A stretch of DNA of 64,000 nucleotides. Origin: Larix kaempferi (Eukaryota; Streptophyta; Pinopsida; Pinales; Pinaceae). The stretch lies in NCBI GenBank assembly GCA_027924585.1, contig BSBM01000125.1:1245001-1309000 (forward strand), read 5' to 3'. Below, piece by piece: positions 23,071-34,566 of the stretch; the first letter of the stretch is position 1, and each line of letters opens with the position of its first letter. Below the pieces are notes generated by a model. The model did no database searches. It saw only the letters and a program-made list of their open reading frames with translations, and was not told the DNA's origin. Position numbers and translations under genes: made by a program.

Positions 23071-23411
23071 TACTTTTCCGGACTCATTAAACCTTTGTGG
23101 AAAAGATCCCTATGGAGTTCTTTTAAGCCCTTTTCAGACTCCTTAAATAGGAAAAGTTTGATGAGCATAGTTGTCTTTTCGGGATCGTTAAAATAACTGA
23201 ACCGACATCCACTTAGGTATAGAATTACCCCTTTTTCGGGCCTTGGTGGATAATTTACGGAAAAGGTATACTCTAGGTATACTCTTGTATGCGCTAGAAG
23301 AGTTCTTCTTCCATCATTTTACACTTTTTCGGGGAAGGAGACTAACTTTACGAAAAAGGACCTTTGGAGTCGTCTTTAGGGTTTTCAGACTCTCAAAATG
23401 TGAAAACACCA

Positions 23412-23720
23412 AGCGAGCATTCACCTACTCGGGCTCGATATAAAATCCACGGATAGGTGTATGGAGTTTTCTTCTAGGTTTTTCAGACTCCTTAAATATG
23501 AAAACAACGCCGAGCACATACCAATTCGGGCTCGATATAAAATCCACGGATAGGTGTATAGAGGACTGTTTAAGTTTTTCAACTCTATAAGCAAGAAAAC
23601 ACCGCCGAGCACAGACCAATTCGGGTTCGATATAAAATCCACGGATAGGTGTATGGAGTTTTCTTCTAGGTTTTTCAGACTCCTTAAATATGAAAATACC
23701 ATCGAGCATGCTTTAGTTCA
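23412..23720 (+). repeat. element B tandem array 2, about 95-bp units
   Basis: Three units begin at GAGCATTCACC (about 23414), GAGCACATACC (about 23512) and GAGCACAGACC (about 23606). A partial fourth follows. Each has TCGATATAAAATCCACGG and AGACTCCTTAAATATG-like parts. The minus strand stays open through it and gives repetitive peptides, which I do not regard as a gene. Confidence 0.9.
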
Positions 23721-23739
23721 TTGTCAAGCTCGTTAAAAA

Positions 23740-25002
23740 ATGAAAAAGGGAAGGGAAGGGAAGAATGTTAAAATATCTTTCAATATGATGGCAGCAAGTC
23801 AACTATTTCCTTGAACAAAGCACCTGTTTTGAGTCTATCAAACAAGTTTGGTTCTAGTGTTGGCCTTAGGGTAAACTTGATCTCAGAGTTCCTACTCCTC
23901 CATTTGGTTAGTCTTCCAATCATTTGGAGAATCTGTTAATGTCTCCTACATTGCAGACTTGCATCGTGGTCCCTTTGTGTTAAAAATTGCCTAAGTCACT
24001 CTTGTGTCGTGCTCACTGTTCAAGGATATAACCTGTGTCGACCATTCTGCAGTTGCCTTGACCTCATGTGTCGGCCATTCCTTGGTGTCAGTATGTTTCA
24101 TCATGTGTTCAGTCCTACTCCAAATCAGCTCATACCTGTTGAGTGTCCCTCGTGTTGGATGATGGAGGATGCATTAAGGCCTCCCTTCCAATGGACTTCT
24201 TTTCATCGACTTCAGCTCATTGTGCTCTGGGAATGAAGTTTAGAGTTTCGGTTAGTACCTTGGGGATTGCAGTCATTAGTGGCAGTTTCCCTCGCTATTG
24301 GATAGATGGGAATACATCAATGTCTCGTATCCAATGAATTCTTCAAGTGTTCTACGGCAAGACCATCTATTCGCACTTGCTTGAATGTACTAGGTACCTT
24401 GGGTTCCATTTTCATTATTGGTGGACACCCTTGCGTTTGTTAACGGTATACATTAATGACTGGTAATCAAACGATACCTCCCATGTTCGACGACAACTCA
24501 TTTATTTGCATGGATAGGTTTGTACCTTGGGTTGTTTTTGGATGAAGACCTTGGGATCCTCGATAGCATCACCTCATTTATGTTATCGCCCAAGTTGCGC
24601 AAGACTGAGCCACACTCTTTTTGGGCTCTTGATGAGACATAGATCCAGCTTGTTCTCTATGGCTATGTTCTCCAGTTTTGACATAGATCCACCTTGTATT
24701 TATGTGGCTATGTTTACACTTATGTTCCTCATGGATCCACGCTTGTATTTTAGTGGCCATGATATATGCATCAGTATTTTGGATCATTATTGTATCCTCT
24801 TGGAGATCATGGTCCACCATTTGAACATGGACAGCTACCCCATGGATAAGTTTGTCTGACTTTGCCTTTTCTTTCAGGTACTTCATTTGAGCCTATGATT
24901 CTTGGTTTCTCCGTTCCTCCACGATTCAACTCTTTTTTATTTATAATGTATTTCGGCCATCGTTTCTCGCACTCCCTTTGACTTCATACATTAGGGGGCA
25001 TC
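23740..25002 (+). other. element B 3' untranslated region and polypurine tract
   Basis: No recognisable gene in 1.25 kb. It ends with TTAGGGGGCATC at 24991-25002, a purine-rich tract directly before the 3' LTR that would prime plus-strand synthesis. Confidence 0.8.
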
Positions 25003-26066
25003 TGTTACAGCTTGAAATGACACCTCTCCGTCCGTGATGACACTTGTTTCCCTTGGTCGCATGACGACACTTCTTGAGATCAAGTTCAGTCACACAACAG
25101 GACATTTGTGGATGGAGGAGTCATTTGAGACACTAAAAATGGTTGAAATTACCTCATTCTTGACCCATTTGATGTATATGACCCTTAGGACCATTTTTCC
25201 AGACCAAACCATCTCCTGAAAATGAGCAGAAAAGCCTGTTTTTGGCCATTTTTCAATATGAGCGTTGGTACACAGGCATGATAGTAGCGTGCATACCCTT
25301 TTGAGCGCGACTCCACTGTTATAATAGTAGCACCAATGCCATGTGTACACGAATTTGTCTACTGTAGAGTAGCGTACACCCCTGTTTTGGTCAAAATCTC
25401 AAAATTCGAGTAAGTTAAGTTGGTTGGGAAACCTCTTGAGCGGTTGTAACTTCTTTTCTTCTTCCTCACTGACTATATAAGGAGGGTAGAAGGGCCATGT
25501 GAGGGGACCAAGCCCAATTACAAAGTTATGCTGGAGGAATGGAGACCCTCATCCCCCTCTCTTGTGCTTCAGTTTTGGTAAACCCTAGTACAATTGCTTA
25601 GAGGCTAGGATCCTTGGAGAATAGAAACAGGAGACCTTGAATCTAGGTTTCGTGAAGTGCCAAGCTTGAAGGAAGGTATAAATTTATGTACTTGCTTTCA
25701 TTCATTAATAAATATCAGACGTTCTTCTCTTTCCAAATATGACCTATTAATGTGTCTTAGATTTGATTACAGTTTGTTCATAATCTGATGTATTCTTCTA
25801 TTATGAATATCAATCTTATATATGTAGTCAAATGTGTTTGAGAAAGGTATCAAGTTGTTTTGCAGGTCTGCGCATTGCGACACTGGATAAGCATTGAAGA
25901 GCAAGGGAGGCAAAGCTAGGATCAACCTTCTGAATGAGGTGCCTACATCTCTAAACCCTAATCTCTTCATTTATTTGTTGTACTTGCAGAATGCTTATAA
26001 GTCTATCTTTATCACCGTAAGTTGGTAGTTTATCCAATGAACTATAGGTGCATTTTCCCCACAACA
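25003..26066 (+). repeat. element B 3' LTR
   Basis: Starts TGTTACAGC and ends CACAACA, followed by the target duplication CCATC. Collinear with 16718-17782 throughout. Confidence 0.93.
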
Positions 26067-26071
26067 CCATC

Positions 26072-26703
26072 CCTACACATGATGTGTTTTCTGAAGGAAA
26101 TCTAGAGAACATCATGGAAAATATTCCAATCGACATCTTCGTGAAACTTGGTGTCGTGGAACATATACATTTAGGAAAAACCTATACACCTACTAAGGTG
26201 GAATTTTATACTACCTTATTTAAGGAGTTCCACAATGTTTTTTCCTGAAGTTATGAAGAAATTCCTGGGATATAACTCTCTATAGTGGTTCATGAAATTC
26301 AAGTTTATCCCGGTTCCCAAACTGTCGAGCAAAAAATCTGACCCGTCCATCCCTGCAAAACTATAGCCATTAAAATAGAAGTTGAAACACTTCTTTGCGT
26401 TGGTTTCATTTATCTTGTCCCATTGACAGATTTGGTGTCCAATATCGTTCATGTAGCTAAGAAACAGGGTACGATTAGAGTTTGCGTTGATTAAAGGGAT
26501 TTAAACAAAGCTTTTCCCAAAGACAACTATCCAACTCCCTTTATTGACCAAATTATCAATAACTGCGTTGGGAGCGTCATCTTTTCATTTGTGGATGGCT
26601 TCTTTGGCTATAATCAGATTGAGATACTCCCATCAGACCAGCACAAAACTGCTTTCATATTCCCATGGGAGACCTTTGCATACCGCAAATTACCCTTTGG
26701 CCT
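26072..26703 (+). pseudogene. element H polymerase, part 1: spacer and reverse transcriptase N-terminal half
   Basis: Continues the gag-protease copy interrupted at 16717. The 26048-26248 frame reads through the pre-RT spacer (LGKTYTPTKVEFYTTLFKEF, then HNVFS). After stops and a frame change the reverse transcriptase is recognisable: VPLTDLVSNIVHVAKKQGT-like, then VCVD, a stop, RDLNKAFPKDNYPTPFIDQI, the catalytic-region FSFVDGFFGYNQIEI, and FAYRKLPFGL. At GGCCT (26699-26703) element C interrupts the palm. Family Tat-like gypsy. Dead copy. Confidence 0.88.
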
Positions 26704-27539
26704 TGTTAGCACTCAGAATTTATCCTTTGGTTGTTGAAGCATAATCCTAAGGTAACTCTTTCAAACCAATATTTAGGAGGAAAACTAGCCTTTTTCCTAC
26801 CAGAGAGGGCTCTCTCAACAAATGGGTATAATGACTAGAGATATTTTCAAACTGATTTTATTTAAAATTTGTTAGAGGCTGAAACACATGGATAACATTG
26901 GGCATGGAGTAAAAAAACTAAAACATTTAAGAATCAACAGAGTTTAAACAATGAGGATTTTTGTAAAGGAAAGGCAATTATATTTTTACAGTCAAGTTCT
27001 TTGTTTGGCAGGTGGTATTTGAAGAAAGAATGACAGTCCATCAATATTAGGCACCAATCATGGATGAATCCAACACTGAATTTAGAGTAAAAAATGAATA
27101 CTTTGATCTAATTAAACCAGAGCATAGTTACATGAATTCTGATTTAAACAAAACTCTCATCAAAGCATGAAGGGAAAACATAATGAAAATAATTTCACTG
27201 GAAAGAACAAATCGCATAGAGAAAGGAAAAATACAGACTGTAAATTAATAACACATGAATCTTCACTCTTGAAAATATGCTCAACTCTTCTTAGCCATCT
27301 TTATTCAAAACTGAAAGAGCTCAATACAAAATGCGTATCTCTTCACGGGTTCCAACCCTTGTGACATTGTTAAAATTTGTCTTTTATACATTGAAATCAT
27401 TTTGAGGCAATACCTAACCACCTCATTAATAACAATAGTAAATTTGAAACTAACTATTACATTCTATTCTAGTCAAAATTTGTACAATTTCCAAAATTTC
27501 TCAAAATATGATATTTGATGTCTTTCTATTGGTTGTAGT

Positions 27540-29512
27540 TGTTGATAAGTCTTTTCTTGAACGAGAGTCTTCAAGTGTGCATGTTGTACTTCATTTTCCC
27601 ATACTTATCCACCATCTTCCACTGTTATGTAGAAGGTATCTCATAACTAGTCATCTCCTTGACCAGAACTTTCATCTCTACGTGCTCTGCAATGGAAATT
27701 GGAGTTATCTTCGCCCCTATCATGGTCAATTGGTTCAACATTTCAAAATCATCTGAAAGTTTCTCCAGTAAAATATTCCTTGTTAGAACATGAGTCAAAT
27801 CTTCAAATTTCTCATGGTTCATCCTGATGTTAAATGATAAATTCTTGTAATCATTCGGGGAAATTAGCTCATTATTTTCATCCCAAAACTATGGTAGTCC
27901 TTTATGAATTAGCTTTTCAAATCCTTTTTTGAAAGCTGCTACTTGTTGTTTCATTTTCTCTGCTCTGGCCTGGACATTCTCTATGTGAGAATGTTTCCCA
28001 AGAACTATTCTAGCCCAGGTTATAACTGTTACCCTGTTTTTAATTCCCATCGCCTTCAAATCATCCTCTGTTAAAGTATTTAAGAAGCTAACGGTATTTT
28101 GTGCTGTCTATTTTGGATTCTTTTCCAGAACCTCTCTCATTGTCGTAAAAATTTGTATACTATCATCTGCTACTGCTTCCTTTGTCTTCATAAAACTCAA
28201 ATAAGGCCTGAATTTTGCAGCTTCAATAATGATTGAATCCCAAATCATGTGTTTTTCACCCTGCAATGGAAGCTTCCCTGTCACTTGGCTTATGAATCTC
28301 TAATTTCTATCTATTAATAAAACTATTTCATCTTGCTAGCTTGATTTTAGTCTTTTGGCCTCTCTTTCTTCCTCCAGCTGAAAACTTAGACAAGATAGAA
28401 GGATTTGATTGTGAACTTTCTGAAGCTTTTGTATCAGATTCATATTGTAATAGATTGGCTTTCCTTGCTAATCATTCAACCTCTTGATTATCAAATGCTT
28501 TGCTTTTGTTATGTTGTCTCCTATGGGAAATGATATGACAAGGGTCATAATCTACAGCAAAGGCCTTCTTAAAATTTAATACTTCCAATTGTTTTTCCAC
28601 AAAGGAAATAACATTCATGTTCTCGATGATGAAAGGACAACCTTTAAAGGAAAATTTATATCTGAAGCTTTCTTGAAAGCTAGAAAATGGTCATTCTCAA
28701 CTGTCAACTTCTGCTTAATAGATCTAGAGCAAAAATTCTTAAAGTTAAAAATGATGGTAGAACATATGGATCTTTAACAAATCCATATATCCTGATTACT
28801 GTATGTTGTTTCAACAAAAACCAATCTCCAACTACTTTCTCTAGACTTAGCTGCATTAGGGTTTTCATCTCGGGAAACACTCTTGGAAAATTCTCTTCAA
28901 AGATTAACCTGTATACTTTTGACAAAATGAGGTTCATAAGTTTAAAGATGTTGTTTTCCATTGTGCCTGAAAAAACTGCTGGTGGGAAATGTAAATATTT
29001 TTCACTCAAAACTAGGAGCATTTTCATCAGGTAAGTTTGGAATCTGTAGTGTGGAAATTCACTAGCTGAGAGTGGATGTTCTCAACCAATAATTCATCAA
29101 ATTTAAGACAAGGGACTAGACTATACTCTACTTCTGGTTTACCAATACTTAATCTAAAAAGCAGACTTAACTGGACCTATGTGACTACTAAATCATCGTT
29201 AAACCCTAAAAACTGGGAAATTAGTGACAGGACTAGCTATGAATTTTCATCAAAGAAATTAATGTCTAGTGGATAGGGGGTGTTATCGATGGCAAGTTCA
29301 GGTTTCAGGAAACTGGTCATGAAGTTTTGTTTGATTTCAGGGGATGACTGCCTATATTGGCTAACTAGGGCTTCTTCGACAAAGTCTTCTTGGTCGTTGG
29401 GAAAAGACAAGGTTACTTTTAAAACTTTCCTCACAGTGGACGAATTTACAGGGAAAAGGATTTTCATTCTGGATGAATTTGTAATCACTCTTTCACTCCG
29501 AGAATAGTTCAT
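27540..29512 (-). pseudogene. element C gag-like protein remnant, unrecognised
   Basis: A chain of minus-strand open blocks in changing frames. Block 29237-29512 starts MNYSRSERVITNSS and ends PYPLDINFFDENS. The stretch 29041-29236 continues with stops. Block 28704-29027 contains FPPAVFSGTMENNIFKLMN and EKVVGDWFLLKQHTVIRIYG. The stretch 27900-28300 contains KPLQGEKHMIWDSI-like and ITWARIVLGKHSHIENVQ-like segments. Block 27625-27822 is helical with Glu/Lys. Composition (soluble, helical, charged) would suit a capsid-like protein, but I do not recognise the family and see no zinc knuckle or protease. The alternative is a captured host gene. The frames are too damaged for function. Confidence 0.5.
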
Positions 29513-29910
29513 TGCGCACTAGGAAACAAAATATGGAAACCCTAAGGTCTGTTTCGGACAGAAATGGATAAAATTGGACTTACAAACACTGTGCACAACC
29601 AAATTATGTTTGTGTAAACCCTCCAACCTGCTTTTAATTTCCTAGACTAAGAGATTAAACATTACAGGGTCATAAATGTCACTGTCTCTGTCCTCTAAGG
29701 TTTCTTCTATTCTTATATTTTCAACACTTTAAGGGACTATCTCACTATAATATTCCATTATATAAACACTTTCAACTACCTTCACGAGTTTCAGAGGGCC
29801 TACCTAAAAATGACAATTCGAAAGATACGCTTTGTCGCCTTACTGCTACATGCACATGCCCCAATCAACCAACGTCGAAAGAAAAATGTCAACGCCTTCA
29901 CATGCCTTTG

Positions 29911-29919
29911 TATTTTATA
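29911..29919 (-). promoter_or_regulatory. TATA-type box, element C
   Basis: The minus strand reads TATAAAATA, about 400 bp upstream of the first Met of the gag-like frame. It is the only good TATA match I see between 29512 and 30425 on that strand. Position and strand fit a promoter for the gag-like transcript. This is inference only. Confidence 0.45.
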
Positions 29920-30430
29920 CAACCCAACGACGGTTTCACAATGTGGGAAAGTGGTTTCCTTTACCGTCTTTTTAGATTGCGAAATGACAAGAGGCTGACG
30001 CGTGGAAGGAGGTATGGTATTTCGAAACCACTATGAACTTCATTTCATCGTGCATGTTGACGGTGCGAAAATAACGTGGGCCGTCGATATCTGCTACTTT
30101 ATCAAATGATCATTGATCCTTGCTTTCTTTTAACATCGCTTGACTTGACGTTTCGGCAAAGTCTAACTCTATTATCTGCCTTTCTTCTTCTCCAGCGGAA
30201 CCTTCTTTCCATTGTCAATATTTTAGACCGCAATCGTGACCGTTGATTACCTTACATGGTTTCCAAGGAACTTTATCCAACTCTTTAACTCTTATTTAGT
30301 GTGGCCGATGGTAATATGAATCATTTTTTGGGGACTTGGGACTTTCCTCACTAGAATTAGAAAAAATCAAAACAAATTTTGGATTGGAAATCTTTCATCC
30401 AACTTGGAAAAATAGTGTGCCAACAGGCCT

Positions 30431-31961
30431 CAAGAACGTTGGGGCCACTTTTCAATGGGCCATGTCATACGCATTTCATGATATCAAGCATGTTATGTAA
30501 CCTTATCTAGATGACCTACCTACTCACTTTGATGCACGAGAGGACCATCCAGATCATCTGAGTGCCATATTCTCACGGTGTCACCACTACAACATTCGCC
30601 TGAATCCTAGAAAATGTGTATTTTGTGTTGAAGCCAATAGATTTTTCGGATTCATATTCTCCAAGGATGGCATTCTCGTTGATCCAACGAAGGTGGAGGC
30701 TATTGTAGCTTTACCTTACCCAACCAACATCGACCTAGAACTCAAAAAATTTCAAGGGCATGCGAACTTTTTATGCTGCTTTGGTTGCAATTTTTCCGAG
30801 ATCACTCGGGGATACATGAGGCTCCTCAAGAAAGACATTCCTTTCATTTGGGATGACGATTCCCAACAATATTTTGACAATTTAAAAAGGCCCTTACCAA
30901 TTCTCTCGTGTTACAACCCACCAATTACACATGGGACTACATTTTATATCTCGCTGCCTATACTACCACCATTGGCATGGTGCTCATACAGGAAGACAAG
31001 AGTGGTCAAGAACATGTGGTCTACTATCTTAGTAAGAGTCTCATTAACTCTGAAACACGTTACTCGCATGTGGAGAAACTGGCTCTGGCCACCGTTTTTG
31101 AGGTCCAGAGATTCCGACACTACATTTTACTCCGCAAAACCACCATTATTGATAAATTCAATCCAATGTATTATATCCTAACATGTCAAGTGCTAGGGGG
31201 AAAATACTCCCTTTGGATCATAGCTCTCCAGGAATTCGATTTGGAGTTTTCCAAAGAGAAATCCAAACATCCTTGGTCTTTGTTGAGCTTATTTGTGCAT
31301 TGCCCCGTGTCAATGACCAATTTGAGCCCATTGATTCTCTTCCAGATGAATCTTTGTTCCTCATTGGCACAACTGATCCCTGGTATGGAGACATTATCTT
31401 ATATCTCCAAACCCAACATTTTTCGTCCCGATCTCAACCGTGATGAACGTCGTCGCATAAGACATCACGCCAAATACTATATTATTGTTAGCGATACTTT
31501 GTACCGTCATGGTATCGATTTCGTTTTGCATCGTTGATTAACTCTTGATGAAGTTGAACACGTCCTTAATGACTTCCACTCTAGAGCTTGTGGCAATCAT
31601 CTTTTTGGGATGGCTACAACCCATAAAATTTTGCGCGCGGGATACTTCTAGCCTTCCATCTTCAAATATTGAGTTGAAGTGGTCAATAATTTCCCTCCAT
31701 GTCAATTATTCCATTCTAAGAAGTGTTCACACCTAGCTCCACTTCTTCCTGTTATTTTCGTCGGCCCCTTTGCAAAATAGTGTATTGATTTCATGCACTG
31801 TAAGCCTACTTTAGCTTAGGGACATAGTTATGTCATCGTCACTGTTGACTATTTTTACCAAATGGGCTGAAGCCATGCCTACGTATGCAGAAGACGACAA
31901 AACAACAACACTTTTGTATTCTATCATATCATCGCCAGGTTCGGAGTCCCGCAAGACATCA
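30431..31961 (+). pseudogene. element H polymerase, part 2: reverse transcriptase C-terminus, RNase H, integrase N-terminus
   Basis: Resumes just after the GGCCT duplication. It opens with LKNVGATFQWAMSYAFHD and, after a TAA, PYLDDLPTHFDAR, where LDD is the YxDD-type catalytic box. The thumb and connection follow (RKCVFCVEANRFFGFIFSKD). Block 30908-31537 is RNase H-like, but the usual first Asp site reads YLAAYTTTIGMVL with no Asp, as is common in Tat elements that carry a second RNase H. The integrase zinc region (HRHGIDFVLHR-like, then C-rich stretch) and start of the core (GHSYVIVTVDYF-like, near 31825-31860) follow in broken frames. FGVPQDI near 31940 is the last H sequence before the CACTA element. 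Confidence 0.88.
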
Positions 31962-31991
31962 CACTAGGTTTTTTGGACCCAAAATACGACG
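31962..31991 (+). repeat. CACTA element D terminal inverted repeat, left
   Basis: Starts CACTAGG and includes TTTGGACCCAAAAT, ending GACG. Aligns without gaps, 24 of 30 positions, with the reverse complement of 61180-61209. Confidence 0.93.
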
Positions 31992-32430
31992 GCTGGAAAG
32001 TCGGATTTTCTACATCTTGTGGTCAAATATCTGACATTTTCAGTATTTTTTTAACGTCGGTCCAATTTCGGATTAAAACCGACGTCTCAGTTGTCATCGG
32101 TTATTCGACCCCATTGGACGTCGGACAACCGACTCCAGTCACAACTAAAAATGTCTTGGATCCAACCTATTTTTGTCGTCGGATCTATGGCATACTTGTC
32201 GGTTTTATTTATTACTGCCATCGGAAAACCGACTCCACTCAAAACTGATAATGGCTGAGCACCGACGTCGTTTTCCATCGGATCTATGGAAATTTCATTG
32301 GTTTTGTGCACTATGGAGGTCGAAAAACCGACTCCCATCCCACTTGAAAATTTCTGAGCACCGACGTCGTTTGTCGTCGAATCTATGGTAAAGTCGTCAG
32401 TTGTCTTTGTTATGGCCATCGGTTATCCGA
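31992..32430 (+). repeat. CACTA element D subterminal repeats, left
   Basis: A cluster of short motifs in both orientations built on TCGG and CCGA, such as CATCGGTTATTCGAC, GTCGGACAACCGAC and CATCGGTTATCCGAC, together with repeats of GAGCACCGACGTCGTTT. In CACTA elements such subterminal motifs bind the TnpA-type protein. The cluster ends at about 32430. Confidence 0.88.
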
Positions 32431-33290
32431 CACCTTTGAGAAATTAAAAAAAAAAACAATATTGTTTGGAAGTGTATGTTGCTATAATTCCAAGTAAAGG
32501 TGTAGAAGAATTGATTGTAGCAAAATACAATAAGGAAAAGATTGGGGGTAAAGGTCGAGTTTGTACAAGAAACTCAATAAACAATGGAAAAGTTGTAATG
32601 GATATATGTTGCAGTAGTGAGTGGTGTTGTTGTAGAAGATGACACTATAGAAGAGAGTGGTGTTACAATGGTGGAGTTGCAAGGAGATGATATTTAATTA
32701 GATGTAGTAGTGGAATATGCAAATGTGAATGTCTTATTCACATAATGTGTAGTGTGTTGATATCATTGCATATGAACTTGAAAGTGCAACAAAAGAAAAC
32801 AGAGTGGATAAAACCAAAGTAAAAAAAAATCAAAATGAGGAGATGATTGAGAAGTCCAAGCATTTGTGGAGTTTGTTGCTTGAAAATGGTAATGTTGTAG
32901 AAGAGGGATGATGGAGAGGCAGTAAACACAATAAAAAAAAATGAGAGAGAGAGAGAGATTTGAGGGAGTATGGAATGATGATGCATGCTTACATTTTATG
33001 AATTTACTTGGCAGAACCTTGTTGAAGTTTGAAGTAGCATAATAGGGAGCATTTTAGCATGAAAAAACCAACAACAAAATGTTGATGAAGATGGAAAGGT
33101 ACAAGGATAATTTACAATACACAATATCAAGATCAGTCAATATGCGGAGTAGTCAAAGCAAATGAAATTTTACTTCATTTGATCAAAATACCCCCCCTAT
33201 CATATGAACTTGTCCCGCCGTATCTAACTAGTCTTACCTTGGTTTCAAGAGGCGACCGTGAAGTCGGACTGTCATAATGCATCGTTTCAT
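32431..33290. other. CACTA interior, AT-rich, no gene seen
   Basis: Purine-rich on the + strand with poly-A runs near 32444 and 32820 and a GAGAGAGAGAGAGA run near 32943. No coding similarity recognised on either strand. Confidence 0.6.
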
Positions 33291-33307
33291 ATATCTCTGG
33301 TTTTCTC

Positions 33308-33632
33308 AAAACTCTAGAATGAACATAAAGAGGATTTCAACGGTAATATATTCCATATTCCAAACCTATCAAGTGCACTTTTAGGTCAGCAATTTTGACA
33401 TCTCTGAACTGTGGCAGCTCTATGGCCATGATTTTTACTCTGTAAATTGAAGGATTCCTGCAAACAAAAACCACTATGTTACGCAAACTTCTTTCAGGGC
33501 TTTGTTACATTTGCTTCTAATATCTTTCATCGCTTTGTTACAAGAATATTTTTGACATAAAAGTACACTTGATAGGTTTGGATGGAACAGATTTCCGTGG
33601 AAATACTCTTTGTGTTCATTCTCGAGTGACTC
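33308..33632. repeat. inverted repeat (foldback) 1
   Basis: The left arm 33308-33385 (CTAGAATGAACATAAAGAGG and onward to CCTATCAAGTGCACTTTTA) is matched by the reverse complement of 33557-33632. The spacer is about 170 bp. The arms differ at a minority of positions. No coding in the spacer. It looks like a small non-autonomous foldback element or hairpin. Confidence 0.85.
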
Positions 33633-33764
33633 GATATTAACAATTCCGATTATCACAAGGGGATACATAATGTTAAAAAAGGAAAATAAATAAAACACAA
33701 TGGGATATGTAAAGTTGACAAAGAAAATAAATAAAATCTATAATTTGCATTGAAAGAATAACCG

Positions 33765-34566
33765 GGTACGAACTAAACTGAGGAGATTTGAATTTGCGAC
33801 CTACGTCTAGTCCCAAGTCTACCACCTTCAAGCCTGACCTTGTCAATCAATTCCCATCACCATTTCCTCTCATACGAAGTCCCACAACCATTTCTCTCGA
33901 CACCCAATACTCTTCATTCATTCTGCATGCATTTCACTATGTAACGGTCTCAGATCCACTGCATTTTTCCTGAATTAGTGTCTCAATTCAATATGACCCA
34001 CGCCCGCCGTCCAAGGAGTGTTTCCAATGGTCTTGAGTTTCAGCTTGGAAACGGTGACGATTCATGGTATTATGTTTCCCTTCAGCTGCAATATGGAAAA
34101 CTCATAGTCCACTGGAAGGTTTGTCTGACAAATGTGACTGTTTGGGTCATGTTGAATCGAGAAACCAAAACCATCACATTTGTCAGACAAACCTTCGTAT
34201 GAGAGCTTTGAGTTTGTCATATTGCAGCCGAAGGGAAACATAATACCATGAATCGTCACCATTGCCAGGATGAAACTCTAGACCGCTGGCAACACTCCTC
34301 GGAAGGAAGGCGTGGGTCATGCTGAATCGAGAAACTAATTTAGGGAAAGCGCAGAGGGGATTTGAGACTGTTGCATAGTGAAATGCATGCATAATGAATC
34401 AAGCAAGGTGGTAGCCCGTTGTCTCCCACTATGAAATGCATGCAGAATGAATCAAGCTTCTTGAAGGTGGTCTCCCATTGTTAGTTGCACTTCAATCTTG
34501 AAGGTGTTAGCCTTGGGACTAGACATAGGTCGCAGTTTCGAATATCCTTAGTTAAGTTGCAGCCAT
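33765..34566. repeat. inverted repeat (foldback) 2, about 800 bp
   Basis: Nearly the whole segment is one long hairpin centred near 34165. The outer arms pair GCGACCTACGTCTAGTCCC (33796) with its reverse complement near 34530. The middle pairs GGTGACGATTCATGG (near 34052) with CCATGAATCGTCACC (near 34250). The centre pairs AAGGTTTGTCTGACAAATGT with ACATTTGTCAGACAAACCTT. The right arm also has an internal duplication of a GAATCAAGC...GAAATGCATGCA block. Short minus- and plus-strand ORFs inside it are by-products of the repeat. Confidence 0.92.

Larger units (their letters stand above)
16718..26066 (+). mobile_element. element B: non-autonomous Tat/Ogre-like LTR retrotransposon
   Basis: Complete 9.35-kb element with LTRs 16718-17782 and 25003-26066 and a perfect 5-bp target duplication CCATC (16713-16717 and 26067-26071). 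The primer site matches tRNA-Arg, as in Ogre-type elements. A leader of about 2 kb precedes a gag-tail/protease reading frame. There is no reverse transcriptase, RNase H or integrase anywhere between the LTRs. The 3' third contains two tandem arrays and then a polypurine tract. It would have to borrow polymerase from a related element. It is inserted in element H just after protease. Confidence 0.93.
26704..30425 (-). mobile_element. element C: 3.7-kb insertion with gag-like coding, class unclear
   Basis: It begins TGTTAGCACTC and, on the other strand from 30425, TGTTGGCACAC, so the ends are imperfect 11-bp inverted repeats of TG..CA type. It is flanked by a perfect GGCCT duplication (26699-26703 and 30426-30430). 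A 5-bp duplication and TG..CA ends point to an LTR-type integrase, but I could not find a repeated LTR at the two ends by eye. The interior carries a decayed coding region on the minus strand with an upstream TATA box. It may be a gag-only retrotransposon with deleted or diverged LTRs. Confidence 0.7.

Noticed and set aside
23421-23709. Minus-strand ORFs with repeated SIHLSVDFIS peptides
   Set aside because: They arise from the tandem array in element B and appear in two frames.
33978-34392. Short ORFs on both strands at the foldback
   Set aside because: They are mirror images produced by the inverted repeat.
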